NCBI RefSeq assembly: GCF_035920365.1
Contig: NZ_CP109150.1
Location: 806,001-870,000, forward strand
DNA length: 64,000 bases
From: Micromonospora sp. NBC_01740
GTDB lineage: Bacteria > Actinomycetota > Actinomycetes > Mycobacteriales > Micromonosporaceae
Reading direction: 5' to 3'
The notes under the pieces: generated by a model
What the model was told of the DNA's origin: nothing
Database searches by the model: none
The model's input: only the letters and a program-made list of their open reading frames with translations
Position numbers and translations under genes: made by a program
In this document: one piece after another, positions 26,080 to 37,333 of the stretch
Layout of the letters: every line of letters starts with the position of its first letter
Numbering within the stretch: the stretch's first letter is position 1

Positions 26080-26335
26080 GGCCGGCACCGCCCCGGCACC
26101 GGACGACGACGGCCGGCACGACAGCAGCCGGCACCAGGCGACGACGGCCGGCGACGACGGCCAACGCGACAGCGGCGGGCACCAGGGACAGCGGCGGATA
26201 CCACGCGACGACGGCCGTCGACGACGGCCAACGCGACAGCGGCGGGCACCAGGCGACGACGGCCGGCACGAGAGCGGCCGGCCCAGGCAACGACGGTCGG
26301 CATCAGACAACGGGGGTCGGCGCGCGACCGTAGGC
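26080..26335. repeat. degenerate tandem repeats between mshA and ybjN
   Basis: The phrase CGACGACGGCC followed by GGCACGACAGC or AACGCGACAGCGGCGGGCAC recurs about six to eight times with varying spacing and fills nearly the whole gap. It stays open in several frames but has no protein-like composition. Confidence 0.8.
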
Positions 26336-26357
26336 CGGCAGGCAGGCGCACGACCGG

Positions 26358-27722
26358 TCACCAGGAGCAGGACATCGCCGGGCCGCAGGCCAGCTCGGAG
26401 GCGAGCCGGGCCCGGTGTGCGGCGATCGCCTCGCCGTAGACGGTGAGCAGCCCGGAGGCGGTGCGGTGCCAGGAGAAGTTGCGGGCGTGCCGCGCGGCGC
26501 CCCGGGCCAGCTCGGCGCGGTGGGGCCGGTCCGGCAGCAGGCGGCCGAGCGTACGGGCCCAGTCGGCCGGGTCGTGGCCGTCGATCAGCACGCCGCTGAC
26601 CTGGTCCCGCACGGCGGTCACGAGGCCGCCGACGGCGGCGGCCACCACCGGCGTACCGCAGGCCTGTGCCTCCAGCGCGACCAGGCCGAAGGACTCGTTG
26701 TACGACGGCACCGCGACCAGGTCGGCGGCCCGGTACAGGGCGGGCAGGTCGTCACCGGTCTGCGGGGGCAGGAAACACACCCGGTCGGCGACGCCGAGCG
26801 TGCCGGCCAGCTCCATCAGGGCGGTCGGCCGGTCCAGCCCGCTGCCGCTGGGGCCCCCGCAGATCACCACGGTCACCTCGTCGGCGAGGACCGGGTCGCG
26901 CTCGCGCAGCGCGGCCACCGCGCGGATGAGCACGTCCGGGGCCTTCAGGGGCTGGATGCGGCCGACGAAGGCCACCACGTACCCGGTGGCGGGCAGCCCG
27001 AGTCGGCGGCGGGCCTCGACGACGGCGCGGTCGCGGTTCCCCGGGGCCGGGCGGAACCGGTCCAGGTCCACGCCGGGCTCGACCACGGCGACGCGGGCCG
27101 GATCGGCGTCGTACCGGTCGATGAGGTCACGGGCCTCGACCGCCGTGTTCGCGACCAGCCGGTCGGCCTCGGTGACCACCTGCTCCTCGCCGATGACGCG
27201 GGCCTTCGGTTCGGGCCGGTCCCCGGCGGCGAGCTGGGCGTTCTTGACCTTCGCCAGCGTGTGCGCGGTGTGCACCAGCGGCACCCCCCAGCGCTCCTTG
27301 GCCAGCCAGCCGACCTGGCCGGAGAGCCAGTAGTGGGAGTGGATCAGGTCGTAGTGGCCCGGGGGCCGGGACGCCTCGGTGCGGAGCACGCCGGCGGTGA
27401 AGGCGCAGAGCTGCCCCGGCAGCTCCTCCTTGGTGAGCCCTTCGAGGGGGCCCGAGGTGACGTGCCGGACGTGCACGCCGGGCGCCGTCTCGACCACCGG
27501 GGGCAGGTCGCCGGAGGTGGCCCGGGTGAAGATCTCCACCTCGACGTCCGCCTCGGCCAGCCGCCGGGCGACCTCCAGGATGTAGACGTTCATGCCGCCG
27601 GCGTCGCCGGTGCCCGGCTGGTGCAGGGGTGAGGTGTGCACCGAGAGCGTCGCGATCCGCCGGGGGCGGGGCCACGGGCGCGCACCGCGCTGACGACCCA
27701 CACCGGTGTGCAACTCCGCCAC
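26358..27722 (-). CDS. mshA: D-inositol-3-phosphate glycosyltransferase MshA
   Basis: A 454-residue GT-B, GT4-family enzyme that joins GlcNAc from UDP-GlcNAc to 1L-inositol 3-phosphate, the first step of mycothiol synthesis. Signature stretches are [45 protein letters not shown] and the E-x7-E motif in [23 protein letters not shown] 27722 (AELHTGVG) is preferred because AAAGGAG lies five bases upstream; GTG 27740 is an alternative. The mycothiol-dependent enzyme at 30667 uses the final product. Confidence 0.95.
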   Translation of the reverse strand: MAELHTGVGRQRGARPWPRPRRIATLSVHTSPLHQPGTGDAGGMNVYILEVARRLAEADVEVEIFTRATSGDLPPVVETAPGVHVRHVTSGPLEGLTKEELPGQLCAFTAGVLRTEASRPPGHYDLIHSHYWLSGQVGWLAKERWGVPLVHTAHTLAKVKNAQLAAGDRPEPKARVIGEEQVVTEADRLVANTAVEARDLIDRYDADPARVAVVEPGVDLDRFRPAPGNRDRAVVEARRRLGLPATGYVVAFVGRIQPLKAPDVLIRAVAALRERDPVLADEVTVVICGGPSGSGLDRPTALMELAGTLGVADRVCFLPPQTGDDLPALYRAADLVAVPSYNESFGLVALEAQACGTPVVAAAVGGLVTAVRDQVSGVLIDGHDPADWARTLGRLLPDRPHRAELARGAARHARNFSWHRTASGLLTVYGEAIAAHRARLASELACGPAMSCSW

Positions 27723-27903
27723 GTCCGCTCCTTTTGTCACGGTTTATGCCGTCCGCACGCCCGGCGCCCTTCGAACAACGTCCCCGGCCGATGTCATCTT
27801 CCCCATCGGGCACCCGTAATGCGCCGGGGCGGCGCCCGGGCGTGACGGACCTCATCACCACGCCGCCGGCACCCGCCGCGGTGGCCCGGGGGAGAATGGC
27901 CGG

Positions 27904-28665
27904 ATGACCTCTGTCGCCGTCGTCACCGGAGCCTCCAGCGGGATCGGGGCGGCCACCGCCCGCCGGCTCGCCGCCGAGGGGTTCCACGTCCTCGCCGCCG
28001 CGCGGCGTACCGACCGGTTGGCCGCCCTGGTGGCCGAAATCGAGGCCGCGGGGGGCGCGGCCACCGCCGTGGCCTGCGACGTCACCTCCGACGAGTCGGT
28101 GGCCGGCCTGGCCGGGGCGGCGACGGCCCTGGGCCCGGTCACCCTCCTGGTCAACAACGCGGGCGGCGCGCGCGGCCTGGATCCGGTCGAGTCCGGGTCG
28201 GTCGGCGACTGGCAGTGGATGTACGACGTCAACGTGCTCGGCACGCTGCGTGTCACCCAGGCGCTGCTGCCCGCGCTGGAGGCGTCCGGGGCCGGCACCA
28301 TCGTGGTCGTCTCCTCGACCGCCGGCTTCACCGTGTACGAGGGCGGGGGCGGCTACGCCGCCGCGAAGCACGCGCAGACGGCGATCGCCGGCACGCTGCG
28401 GCTGGAACTCTGCGGCCGACCGGTGCGCGTGATCGAGATCGACCCGGGCATGGTCCGGACCGACGAGTTCGGGCTGGTCCGCTTCGCGGGGGACGCCGAG
28501 CGGGCAGCGGCCGTCTACGCCGGGGTCGCCGAGCCGCTGGTCGCCGAGGACGTCGCCGACTGCGTCGCCTGGTGCGCGACGCGCCCGCAGCACGTCAACG
28601 TGGACCGCCTCGTCGTACGGCCGCTGGCCCAGGCCGCCCAGCACAAGGTGCACCGGGTCGGCTGA
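27904..28665 (+). CDS. SDR family oxidoreductase
   Basis: A 253-residue classical short-chain dehydrogenase. The cofactor loop is TGASSGIGAATA at residues 9-20, RRTDRL suggests NADP, NNAGG is present, the catalytic Ser is in VVVSSTAGF, and YAAAKHA is the YxxxK motif. Substrate unknown. It corresponds in position to Rv0484c beside mshA. ATG 27904, divergent from mshA. Confidence 0.92.
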   Translation: MTSVAVVTGASSGIGAATARRLAAEGFHVLAAARRTDRLAALVAEIEAAGGAATAVACDVTSDESVAGLAGAATALGPVTLLVNNAGGARGLDPVESGSVGDWQWMYDVNVLGTLRVTQALLPALEASGAGTIVVVSSTAGFTVYEGGGGYAAAKHAQTAIAGTLRLELCGRPVRVIEIDPGMVRTDEFGLVRFAGDAERAAAVYAGVAEPLVAEDVADCVAWCATRPQHVNVDRLVVRPLAQAAQHKVHRVG

Positions 28666-28688
28666 GCCGGCCCGGGCGGTCGCGGACG

Positions 28689-29486
28689 ATGACGGGCACG
28701 GCGCGGCACCGGCCGCTCGGCGTGGTGACCCGGGGGACGACGAACCCGAACCGGCTCCGCCGGGTGGACAACTGGATCGTCGAGACCTGCCGGGAGGCGC
28801 TGCGCGAGGCGGCCGACCCGCTGGTGGTGGACCTCGGCTACGGCGCCAGCCCGGTGACCGCCGTCGAACTGCGCGCCCGGCTCGCCACCGCGGTCCGCCC
28901 CGACGTGCGGGTCGTCGGGCTGGAGATCGATCCGGTACGCGTCGCCGCCGCCCAGCCGTCCGCCGACCCGCCCCGGCTCACCTTCGCCCGGGGCGGCTTC
29001 GAGCTGGCCGGGCTGCGGCCCGCCCTGGTCCGCGCGTTCAACGTCCTGCGCCAGTACGACGAGCGCGAGGTCGCCGATGCCTGGCGCACCATGACCGCCG
29101 GGCTGGCCCCGGGCGGGCTGCTGGTCGAGGGCACCTGCGACGAGTTGGGGCGGCTCGGCGGCTGGCTGCTGATCGACGCCGACGGTCCCCGTACGCTCAC
29201 CCTCGCCGCGAAGCTCACCACCCTCGACACCCCGGCGGAGCTGGCCGAGCGGCTGCCCAAGGCGCTGATCCACCGCAACGTCCCCGGCGAGCGGATCCAC
29301 GACCTGATCCGCGCGCTCGACGACGCCTGGCACGCCGCCGCCGGCTACGCCCCGTACGGCCCGCGCCAACGCTGGCTGCGCGCGGTCGCCGCGGTACGGG
29401 CGGCGGGCTGGCCGGTCCTGGACGGCCCCCGCCGCTGGCGCCACGGCGAACTCACCCTCCCCTGGCCCGAGATCGCCCCCGCCTGA
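28689..29486 (+). CDS. class I SAM-dependent methyltransferase-like protein
   Basis: A 265-residue Rossmann-type methyltransferase. Motif I is LVVDLGYGASPVTAVEL near residue 45, the acidic motif II is VVGLEIDPVRVAAAQ, and ARGGFELAG and NVLRQYDE follow. The C-terminal half is family-specific. Substrate unknown. ATG 28689 lies 24 bases after the SDR stop, so the two are probably co-transcribed. It ends close to convergent murB. Confidence 0.82.
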   Translation: MTGTARHRPLGVVTRGTTNPNRLRRVDNWIVETCREALREAADPLVVDLGYGASPVTAVELRARLATAVRPDVRVVGLEIDPVRVAAAQPSADPPRLTFARGGFELAGLRPALVRAFNVLRQYDEREVADAWRTMTAGLAPGGLLVEGTCDELGRLGGWLLIDADGPRTLTLAAKLTTLDTPAELAERLPKALIHRNVPGERIHDLIRALDDAWHAAAGYAPYGPRQRWLRAVAAVRAAGWPVLDGPRRWRHGELTLPWPEIAPA

Positions 29487-29504
29487 CGGCTGCCCGGCGG
29501 CGGG

Positions 29505-30596
29505 TCAGATGGTGCAGTTGATGAGGATCGGTTCGGGGTGCAGGGTCACGCCGAAGCGGTCGTGGACGCCGTCGCGGATCTCCCGGGCCAGCTCGACCAG
29601 GGACGCCGTGCTGGCGGTGCCGCTGCGGTTGGTCAGGGCGAGGGTGTGCTTGCTGGAGATGGCGACGCCCTCCGGCCCCGGATGGCCCTTGCCGAAGCCG
29701 GCCCGGTCGATGAGCCAGGCGGCGCTGACCTTGACCATGTCCCCGGGGCAAGGCCAGGACGGCGGCTCGCCGATGTCGGCGGCGCGCTCCCGCAGCAGCT
29801 CGTACGCGGCCACGTCGAGCACCGGGTTGGTGAAGAACGAGCCGACCGAGCGGGTGTCCGGGTCGGTGGCGTCGAGCACCATGCCCTTGCCGGCGCGCAG
29901 CCGCAGGACCGTGGCCCGGGCGTCGGCCAGCGGCACCCGGTCCCCCACCTGCACGCCGAGCGCCCGGGCCAGTTCCGCGTAGCGCACGGGGCCGGACAGC
30001 GGCGAGCGGGCGAGCCGGAAGTCGACGGAGAGCACCACCCAGCGGTCGCTGTACTTGAAGATGCTGGACCGGTACGCGAACCCGCAGTCGGCGGCGTCGA
30101 TCCGCCCGACGGTCCCCTCGACCCGGTCGTGGACTCCGACGCCGACGATGGTCTCGGCGACCTCCTGGCCGTACGCGCCGACGTTCTGGATGGGGGTGGC
30201 GCCGGTCGAGCCGGGGATGCCGGAGAGGCACTCCAGGCCGGACCAGCCGTTGGCGACGGTGGTGGCGACCAGCTCGTCCCAGGGCTCGCCGGCCTCGACG
30301 CGTACGGTGACGGCGTCGGCGTCCTCGGCGACCACCCGCACGCCCCGGGAGCGCACCAGGACGACGGTGCCGGGGAAGCCGGCGTCCCCGATCACGACGT
30401 TGCTGCCCCCGGCGAGGAGCAGGACCTGCTCGTCGCGTCCGGCCGCCTCCCGCACGGCCCGCACGATCGCGTCGGCGTCGGTGCCGGCGACGACACGGGC
30501 GGCGGGACCGCCCAGGCGTAGGGTGGTGTATCGCGCCAGGTCGCACGTCGTGGCGGGTTCGGTTCCGGTTGTCGGCTGGGCGTAGACGTCTGACAC
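29505..30596 (-). CDS. murB: UDP-N-acetylenolpyruvoylglucosamine reductase MurB
   Basis: A 363-residue FAD enzyme that reduces UDP-GlcNAc-enolpyruvate to UDP-MurNAc in peptidoglycan synthesis. It has the FAD domain (YTTLRLGGPAARVV, LLLAGGSNVVIGD, CLSGIPGSTGATPIQNVGAYG), the substrate-domain YRSSIFKY and the catalytic Ser in RSVGSFFTNPV. The extra loops fit type I MurB. GTG 30596 follows GAAAGG by a few bases. Essential gene; corresponds to Rv0482. Confidence 0.95.
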   Translation of the reverse strand: MSDVYAQPTTGTEPATTCDLARYTTLRLGGPAARVVAGTDADAIVRAVREAAGRDEQVLLLAGGSNVVIGDAGFPGTVVLVRSRGVRVVAEDADAVTVRVEAGEPWDELVATTVANGWSGLECLSGIPGSTGATPIQNVGAYGQEVAETIVGVGVHDRVEGTVGRIDAADCGFAYRSSIFKYSDRWVVLSVDFRLARSPLSGPVRYAELARALGVQVGDRVPLADARATVLRLRAGKGMVLDATDPDTRSVGSFFTNPVLDVAAYELLRERAADIGEPPSWPCPGDMVKVSAAWLIDRAGFGKGHPGPEGVAISSKHTLALTNRSGTASTASLVELAREIRDGVHDRFGVTLHPEPILINCTI

Positions 30597-30666
30597 GCCT
30601 TTCACCCTAGGCTGAGGGGTAGCCGCGGCGCCCACTGGTGGCCCGGTCACCCCCGGGAGGATGGCG

Positions 30667-31428
30667 ATGAGCAGACTGCACGCAACGAAGGACTTCTGGT
30701 TGGGAGCGCTCCGGGCGGAGGGCCCGGCGTTCGCCGCCGCCGTGGCGGAAGCCCCGCCGGAGACACCGGTGCTGTCCTGTCCCGGCTGGACAGTCGCCGA
30801 CCTGACCCTGCACCTCACCTCCCTCTACCGCTGGGTGCACTCGTTCGCGGGCACCGGCGCGGCCACCCCCTCGCCCGGCGGGTCCGAGCCGGTCGAGCTG
30901 GAGCCGGGCGTCGCCCCGCTCCAGCTCTGGCAGCAGGCGTACGACCGGCTGATGACCCTCTTCGACGGCCTCGACCCGGAGGCCCCGGCGTGGAACTGGG
31001 CGCCGCAGCCGAAGAAGGCGGGCTTCTGGCCGCGCCGGATGGCGCACGAGACCGCGGTGCACCGGTGGGACGCCCAGCTCGCCATCGCGGCGGGCGAGCC
31101 GGTCGAGGCGAAGCTCGCCGCCGACGGGGTGAGCGAGATCCTGGACACCTGGCTGCCGGCCGGTCGGCGCCGCACGGCCGGCCAGTGGCGCGGGGTGGTG
31201 CAGATCTCCGCCGTCGACGCCGGTCAGGAGTGGTTCCTGCGGCTGCGCGGCGAGGGCGTGGCGCTGCTCGACACGGCCACCATCTTCGACCACGACGACC
31301 ACCACGCGCGGGCGCAGGTCAGCGGCACCGCGAGCGACCTGCTGCTGGCGCTCTGGGGCCGGGTCGGCCTCGACACGCTGGACGTGGCCGGCGACCGGGC
31401 CCTGCTGGAGGGCCTCCGCGTCGGCTGA
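30667..31428 (+). CDS. mycothiol-dependent maleylpyruvate isomerase family protein
   Basis: A 253-residue protein with an N-terminal DinB-like MDMPI domain and a C-terminal MDMPI_C domain. The likely metal-binding His residues are in DLTLHLTSLYRW and MAHETAVHRWDAQL. Known relatives use mycothiol for isomerisation or thiol transfer; the exact reaction here is not known. ATG 30667 is preferred over ATG 30661 because GGGAGG lies six bases before it. Terminated by two strong hairpins. Confidence 0.85.
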   Translation: MSRLHATKDFWLGALRAEGPAFAAAVAEAPPETPVLSCPGWTVADLTLHLTSLYRWVHSFAGTGAATPSPGGSEPVELEPGVAPLQLWQQAYDRLMTLFDGLDPEAPAWNWAPQPKKAGFWPRRMAHETAVHRWDAQLAIAAGEPVEAKLAADGVSEILDTWLPAGRRRTAGQWRGVVQISAVDAGQEWFLRLRGEGVALLDTATIFDHDDHHARAQVSGTASDLLLALWGRVGLDTLDVAGDRALLEGLRVG

Positions 31429-31488
31429 TCCACCGCCGCGCGGAGCCGGGCCCCGAGGGCTCCGCGCAGTTCCCACCGCACGTACGAC

Positions 31489-31521
31489 GAGAGTGGCCGC
31501 CCGGCACAGGCGGCCACTCTC
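31489..31521 (+). terminator. perfect 13-bp hairpin terminator
   Basis: GAGAGTGGCCGCC (31489-31501) pairs perfectly with 31509-31521 and is followed by TTT. A second GC-rich hairpin (about 31437-31467) precedes it. Together they isolate the sugar operon. Confidence 0.85.
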
Positions 31522-31551
31522 TTTGCGTCCGGTCTCGATCCGCAACCAGCG

Positions 31552-31610
31552 GAGAGCGCTCTCTTGACACCGGACCGGACCAACCACCACCCTGTCGTGA
31601 GAGCGCTCTC
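31552..31610 (+). promoter_or_regulatory. two LacI/CebR-type operators flanking a -35 element
   Basis: The 12-bp palindrome GAGAGCGCTCTC occurs exactly twice, at 31552-31563 and 31599-31610. TTGACA (31564-31569) touches the first copy. The site resembles the AGCGCT-centred CebR operator. The LacI-family gene at the end of the operon is the probable repressor. No clear -10 hexamer is visible at the standard distance. Confidence 0.85.
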
Positions 31611-31670
31611 TCAGCTCTGCTCCACCACCTGCCTCACCACCTCAGACGACCTGAGAGGGGTCCGACCGAT

Positions 31671-32972
31671 ATGGGTGTCTTTCCGCGCCGCCGCCTGGCG
31701 GCGGTGGCCCTCGTCGCCGCCACCGCGCTGTTCGCCACCGCCGGCTGCGCCGGCGACGAACCCGCCAAGGACGGCAAGATCACGTTGACCGTGGACGTGT
31801 TCAGCCAGTTCGGCTATGAAGAGCTCTACAAGGAGTACATGGCCAGCCACCCGAACGTGAAGATCGTCGAGCGTGGCACCGGCACCAACCTCGACGACTA
31901 CTCGCCGAAGCTGACCCAGTGGCTCGCCGCCGGCAAGGGCGCGGGCGACGTCGTCGCCATCGAAGAGGGGTTGATGGTCGAGTACAAGGCCAACCCCGAC
32001 AACTTCGTCAACCTGCTCGACCACGGCGGGGCCGAGCTCCAGGGCAACTTCCTGGAGTGGAAGTGGAAGGGCGGGATGACCCAGGACGGCAAGCTGATCG
32101 GTCTGGGCACCGACGTCGGCGGCATGGCCATGTGCTACCGCACGGACCTGTTCGCCAAGGCCGGCCTGCCCACCGACCGCGAGGCCGTGTCGAAGCTCTG
32201 GCCGACCTGGCAGGACTACGTCAAGGTCGGTGAGCAGTTCAAGGCGAAGAACACCGGCGCCTCGTTCCTGGACGCCGCGACCAACATCTTCAACACGATC
32301 GTGCTCCAGACGGCCGGCAACGCGCAGGGCTACCACTACTACGACACCAGCGGAAACCTGGTGGTGGACAGCAACCCGGCGGTACGGCAGGCCTGGGACA
32401 CCACCATGGACATCATCGACTCCGGCCTCTCCGGCAAGTACGGCTCCTGGTCCGAGGAGTGGGTGTCGGCCTTCAAGCAGGCCAAGTTCGCCACCATCGC
32501 CTGCCCGGCCTGGATGACGGGCGTCATCGAGGGCAACGCCGGCGCCGAGGCCAAGGGCAAGTGGGACATCGCCCGGGTGCCCGGCAACGGCGGCAACTGG
32601 GGCGGCTCGTGGCTCGCCGTGCCGACCCAGAGCAAGCACCGCGCCGAGGCGATCGAGCTGGCGAAGTTCCTGACCAGCGCCAAGGGCCAGATCGGGGCGT
32701 TCAAGGCCAAGGGCCCGCTGCCCTCCTCGCCGCAGGCGCTGGCCGACCCCGCGATCGTCGACGCCAAGAACGCGTACTTCTCCGACGCCCCCGTCGGGCA
32801 GATCTTCGGCGAGGGCGCCAAGACGCTGAAGCCCGTCTACATGGGGCCGAAGAACCAGGCCGTCCGCACCGAGGTCGAGAACGCCGTCCGGACGGTGGAA
32901 CTGGGTCAGCGCAAGCCCGACCAGGGCTGGACGGACGCGGTCAACAACGCGAAGAAGGCCGCCGCCAAGTAG
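31671..32972 (+). CDS. ABC transporter sugar-binding lipoprotein, CebE-like
   Basis: A 433-residue extracellular solute-binding protein of family 1. The lipoprotein signal has basic residues FPRRR, a hydrophobic run and lipobox TAGC near residue 27. The mature part has the MalE-type fold (LIGLGTDVGGMAMCYRTDLF, PAWMTGVIEG). It captures an oligosaccharide, probably cellobiose or another beta-glucoside given the GH1 enzyme downstream. ATG 31671 with GAGAGGGG upstream. First gene of a five-gene operon. Confidence 0.92.
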   Translation: MGVFPRRRLAAVALVAATALFATAGCAGDEPAKDGKITLTVDVFSQFGYEELYKEYMASHPNVKIVERGTGTNLDDYSPKLTQWLAAGKGAGDVVAIEEGLMVEYKANPDNFVNLLDHGGAELQGNFLEWKWKGGMTQDGKLIGLGTDVGGMAMCYRTDLFAKAGLPTDREAVSKLWPTWQDYVKVGEQFKAKNTGASFLDAATNIFNTIVLQTAGNAQGYHYYDTSGNLVVDSNPAVRQAWDTTMDIIDSGLSGKYGSWSEEWVSAFKQAKFATIACPAWMTGVIEGNAGAEAKGKWDIARVPGNGGNWGGSWLAVPTQSKHRAEAIELAKFLTSAKGQIGAFKAKGPLPSSPQALADPAIVDAKNAYFSDAPVGQIFGEGAKTLKPVYMGPKNQAVRTEVENAVRTVELGQRKPDQGWTDAVNNAKKAAAK

Positions 32973-33047
32973 CCCGAGCCGGAGTGCGGGCGGGAGGGCG
33001 CCGGGGGCGCCGGTCCCGCCCGCACCCGGGAAAGGAGTGGTCCGGGC

Positions 33048-34058
33048 ATGACCGTCCAGCTCGACCCGCGCCCGCCGGTCGCACCGGCGCCCCGCACCGG
33101 TCGACGCACACCGGCGATGCGGTTCAGCCGCCTCGACACGAAGTACTCGCCCTACCTGTTCATCGCCCCGTTCTTCGTGCTCTTCGGGGTGTTCGGGGCG
33201 TACCCGCTGATCTACACCTTCTGGGTCTCCCTGCACGACTGGGACCTGCTCGGCAGCAACCACCCGTTCGTCGGGCTGGAGAACTACAGCCGGCTGCTGG
33301 AGGACCCCGACTTCTGGCACGCCGTCGTCAACACCCTCGGCATCTTCGTCATCTCCACCGTCCCGCAGTTGCTGGCCGCGCTCTGGCTGGCCAACCTGCT
33401 CAACCGGCAGCTGCGGGCCCGGACGACGTTCCGGATGGCGGTGCTGATCCCGAACATCACGTCGACGGCAGCGGTCGCGATCGTCTTCGGGGTGCTCTTC
33501 GGCCGCGAGTTCGGCATGGTCAACTGGCTGCTCGACCTGGTCGGGATCGACGCGATCGAGTGGAAGTCGAACCGGTTCGCGTCCTGGGTGGCCATCTCCA
33601 CCATGGTCGACTGGCGGTGGACCGGCTACAACGCGCTGATCTTCCTGGCCGCGATGCAGGCCATCCCGCGCGACCTCTACGAGTCGGCCGCCATCGACGG
33701 GGCCGGCCGGGCCCGCCAGTTCTGGTCGATCACCGTGCCGCTGCTCAAGCCGACGATCATCTTCACCGTCATCATCTCCACCATCGGCGGGCTCCAGCTC
33801 TTCACCGAGCCCCGGCTGTTCCACTCCGGAACCAACCCGATCCGGGGCGGAACGCTACGGGAGTCGCAGACCGTGACCATGTACATGTTCGAGAACGCCT
33901 TCGCGCCCCACTACAACTTCGGCTACGGCTCGGCGGTGGCGTGGCTGCTCTTCGCCCTGATCGCGGTCGTCGCGGCGATCAACGTGCTGCTCCTGCGCCG
34001 GCTCGGCGGCGCGAAGCCCCCGAAGGATCACGCGAAGTCGAAGGAGGGAGCGCGATGA
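33048..34058 (+). CDS. sugar ABC transporter permease, CebF/MalF-like
   Basis: A 336-residue inner-membrane permease with six or more helices and the cytoplasmic EAA loop [20 protein letters not shown], which contacts the ATPase. ATG 33048 has AAAGGAG upstream. The stop overlaps the next start by ATGA. No ATPase gene is in the operon, as in cebEFG systems that share the multi-sugar ATPase MsiK encoded elsewhere. Confidence 0.93.
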   Translation: MTVQLDPRPPVAPAPRTGRRTPAMRFSRLDTKYSPYLFIAPFFVLFGVFGAYPLIYTFWVSLHDWDLLGSNHPFVGLENYSRLLEDPDFWHAVVNTLGIFVISTVPQLLAALWLANLLNRQLRARTTFRMAVLIPNITSTAAVAIVFGVLFGREFGMVNWLLDLVGIDAIEWKSNRFASWVAISTMVDWRWTGYNALIFLAAMQAIPRDLYESAAIDGAGRARQFWSITVPLLKPTIIFTVIISTIGGLQLFTEPRLFHSGTNPIRGGTLRESQTVTMYMFENAFAPHYNFGYGSAVAWLLFALIAVVAAINVLLLRRLGGAKPPKDHAKSKEGAR

Positions 34059-34884
34059 CCCGCCTCTGGGCCGCCAGCCGGCTCACCTACGCCGCGCTGA
34101 TCGCCGCCGGGGTCCTGTCGATCTTCCCGATCTACTGGATGTTCGTGGTGGCGAGCCGCTCCAACGACGCGATGGGCCAGCTGCCACCACCGGTCACCCC
34201 CGGCGGCAACTTCGGCGCGAACGTGTCCCGGCTGCTGAACAACACCGACGCGTACTTCGTCGCCGGCCTGGTCAACTCGGCGATCGTGGCGGTCACGGTC
34301 ACCGTCTCGGTGGTCTTCTTCTCCACGCTGGCCGGGTTCGCCTTCGCCAAGCTGCGGTTCCGGGGACGCAACGCGCTGCTCATGGTGATCATCGCGACGA
34401 TGATGGTGCCCACCCAGCTCGGCGTCATCCCGCTCTACCTGCTGATGACGAAGCTGAACTGGAACGACCGGCTGCCGGCGGTGATCGTACCGGCCCTGGT
34501 CACCGGCTTCGGGGTGTTCATGATGCGGCAGTACGCCGGCCAGGCGGTCAGCAACGAGCTGATCGAGGCGGCCCGGGTGGACGGCTGCAACACCGCACGG
34601 ATCTACTGGAACGTCGTGCTGCCGGCACTGCGCCCGGCCGCCGCCGTGCTGGGGCTGCTCACGTTCATGACCACCTGGAACGACTTCCTGTGGCCGTACG
34701 CTGTCCTCAACGACCCGGAGAACCCCACCGTGCAGCTCGCCCTGCGCACGCTGTCCGACGGGTACTACACGGACATGTCCCAGGTGTTCACGGGAACGGC
34801 CATCGCCACCCTCCCGCTGTTGCTGGTCTTCGTCCTGTTCGGCCGCCAGATCATCGGCGGCATCATGGAAGGTGCGGTCAAGGC

Positions 34885-34888
<4 letters not shown>
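34055..34888 (+). CDS. sugar ABC transporter permease, CebG/MalG-like
   Basis: A 277-residue permease, partner of the preceding one, with six helices and the EAA loop [20 protein letters not shown]. It overlaps its upstream neighbour by ATGA and its downstream neighbour by GTGA, so the three proteins are made in step. ATG 34055 follows AAGGAGGGAG. Confidence 0.93.
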
Positions 34889-36255
<1,367 letters not shown>

Positions 36256-36272
36256 CGAGGGTGGTAACGGGG

Positions 36273-37277
36273 ATGACGACGGCGCAGCGGCCGACGCTGG
36301 AAGCAGTGGCCCGGCGGGCGGGCGTCTCGCGGGCAACCGTGTCCCGGGTGGTGAACGGCTCCACGACGGTCGCCGAGCCCATCCGGGACGCGGTCCGCCG
36401 GGCGGTGGCCGAGCTGGGGTACGTGCCGAACCTGGCCGCCCGCAGCCTGGTCACCCAGCGGACCGACTCGATCGCCCTGGTGCTGCCGGAGGCCGCCACC
36501 CGGGTCTTCTCCGACGACCAGGTCTTCCCCGGGATCATCCGGGGCGCGGCGCAGGAGCTGGAGGCGGCCGACAAGCAGCTCGTGCTGATGCTGGCCGGCT
36601 CGCCCGCCGGCCACGACCGGGTCGAGCGCTACACGACCGGGCGACACGTCGACGGGGTGCTCTTCGCCTCGCTGCACGGCGAGGACCCGCTGCCCGGCCG
36701 GCTCGCCCGGCTGGGCATCCCGGTCGTGTGCAGCGGCCGGCCGCTCGACGGCGCCGACGTGCCCTACGTCGACGTCGACCACGTCGGCGGGGTGGCCACG
36801 GCGGTGCGGCACCTGCTCGACAGCGGACGCCGCCGCATCGCCACCATCGCCGGCCCGCAGGACATGGTGGCCGGCATCGAGCGCCTCGCCGGCTACCGGA
36901 ACACGGTCGCCGAGGCCGGCCTGCCGGAGCTGGTGGCGACCGGCGACTTCACCCGCGAGTCCGGGGCGACGGCCATGCGGCAGCTCCTCGCCGAGCACCC
37001 CGACCTGGACGCCGTCTTCGCCGCCTCCGACCTGATGGCGCACGCCGCCCTGCGGGCGCTGCGCGAGGCGGGGCGGCGGGTGCCGGACGACGTGGCGGTG
37101 ATCGGCTTCGACGACATCGAGACGGCGGCGTACACCGAGCCGCCGCTGACCACCGTCCGGCAGCCCATCGTGCAGCTGGGCCGGCAGATGACCCGGCTGC
37201 TGCTGCGGCTGGCCGCCGGCGAGGCCATCGAGTCCGTGGTGCTCCCCACCGAGCTGATCCTCCGCGAGTCGGCCTGA
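36273..37277 (+). CDS. LacI family transcriptional regulator, CebR-like
   Basis: A 334-residue repressor: N-terminal helix-turn-helix TLEAVARRAGVSRATVSRVV plus hinge helix YVPNLAARSL, then a periplasmic-binding-like sugar domain. It should bind the GAGAGCGCTCTC operators upstream of the solute-binding gene and release on sugar binding. ATG 36273 matches the family; an in-frame GTG at 36252 overlaps the glucosidase stop and may be used instead. Unlike the usual divergent cebR, it is the last gene of the operon. Confidence 0.92.
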   Translation: MTTAQRPTLEAVARRAGVSRATVSRVVNGSTTVAEPIRDAVRRAVAELGYVPNLAARSLVTQRTDSIALVLPEAATRVFSDDQVFPGIIRGAAQELEAADKQLVLMLAGSPAGHDRVERYTTGRHVDGVLFASLHGEDPLPGRLARLGIPVVCSGRPLDGADVPYVDVDHVGGVATAVRHLLDSGRRRIATIAGPQDMVAGIERLAGYRNTVAEAGLPELVATGDFTRESGATAMRQLLAEHPDLDAVFAASDLMAHAALRALREAGRRVPDDVAVIGFDDIETAAYTEPPLTTVRQPIVQLGRQMTRLLLRLAAGEAIESVVLPTELILRESA

Positions 37278-37333
37278 GGGGCCGGCGGATAACCGGTCGA
37301 GCCGCACGGGGGTCCGGCGGTAGCGTCACCGCC

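Noticed and set aside
26080..26335. Protein-coding extension of the YbjN gene through the repeats
   Set aside because: The composition is repeat-driven in all frames, and the family N-terminus begins at MSGKSDL.
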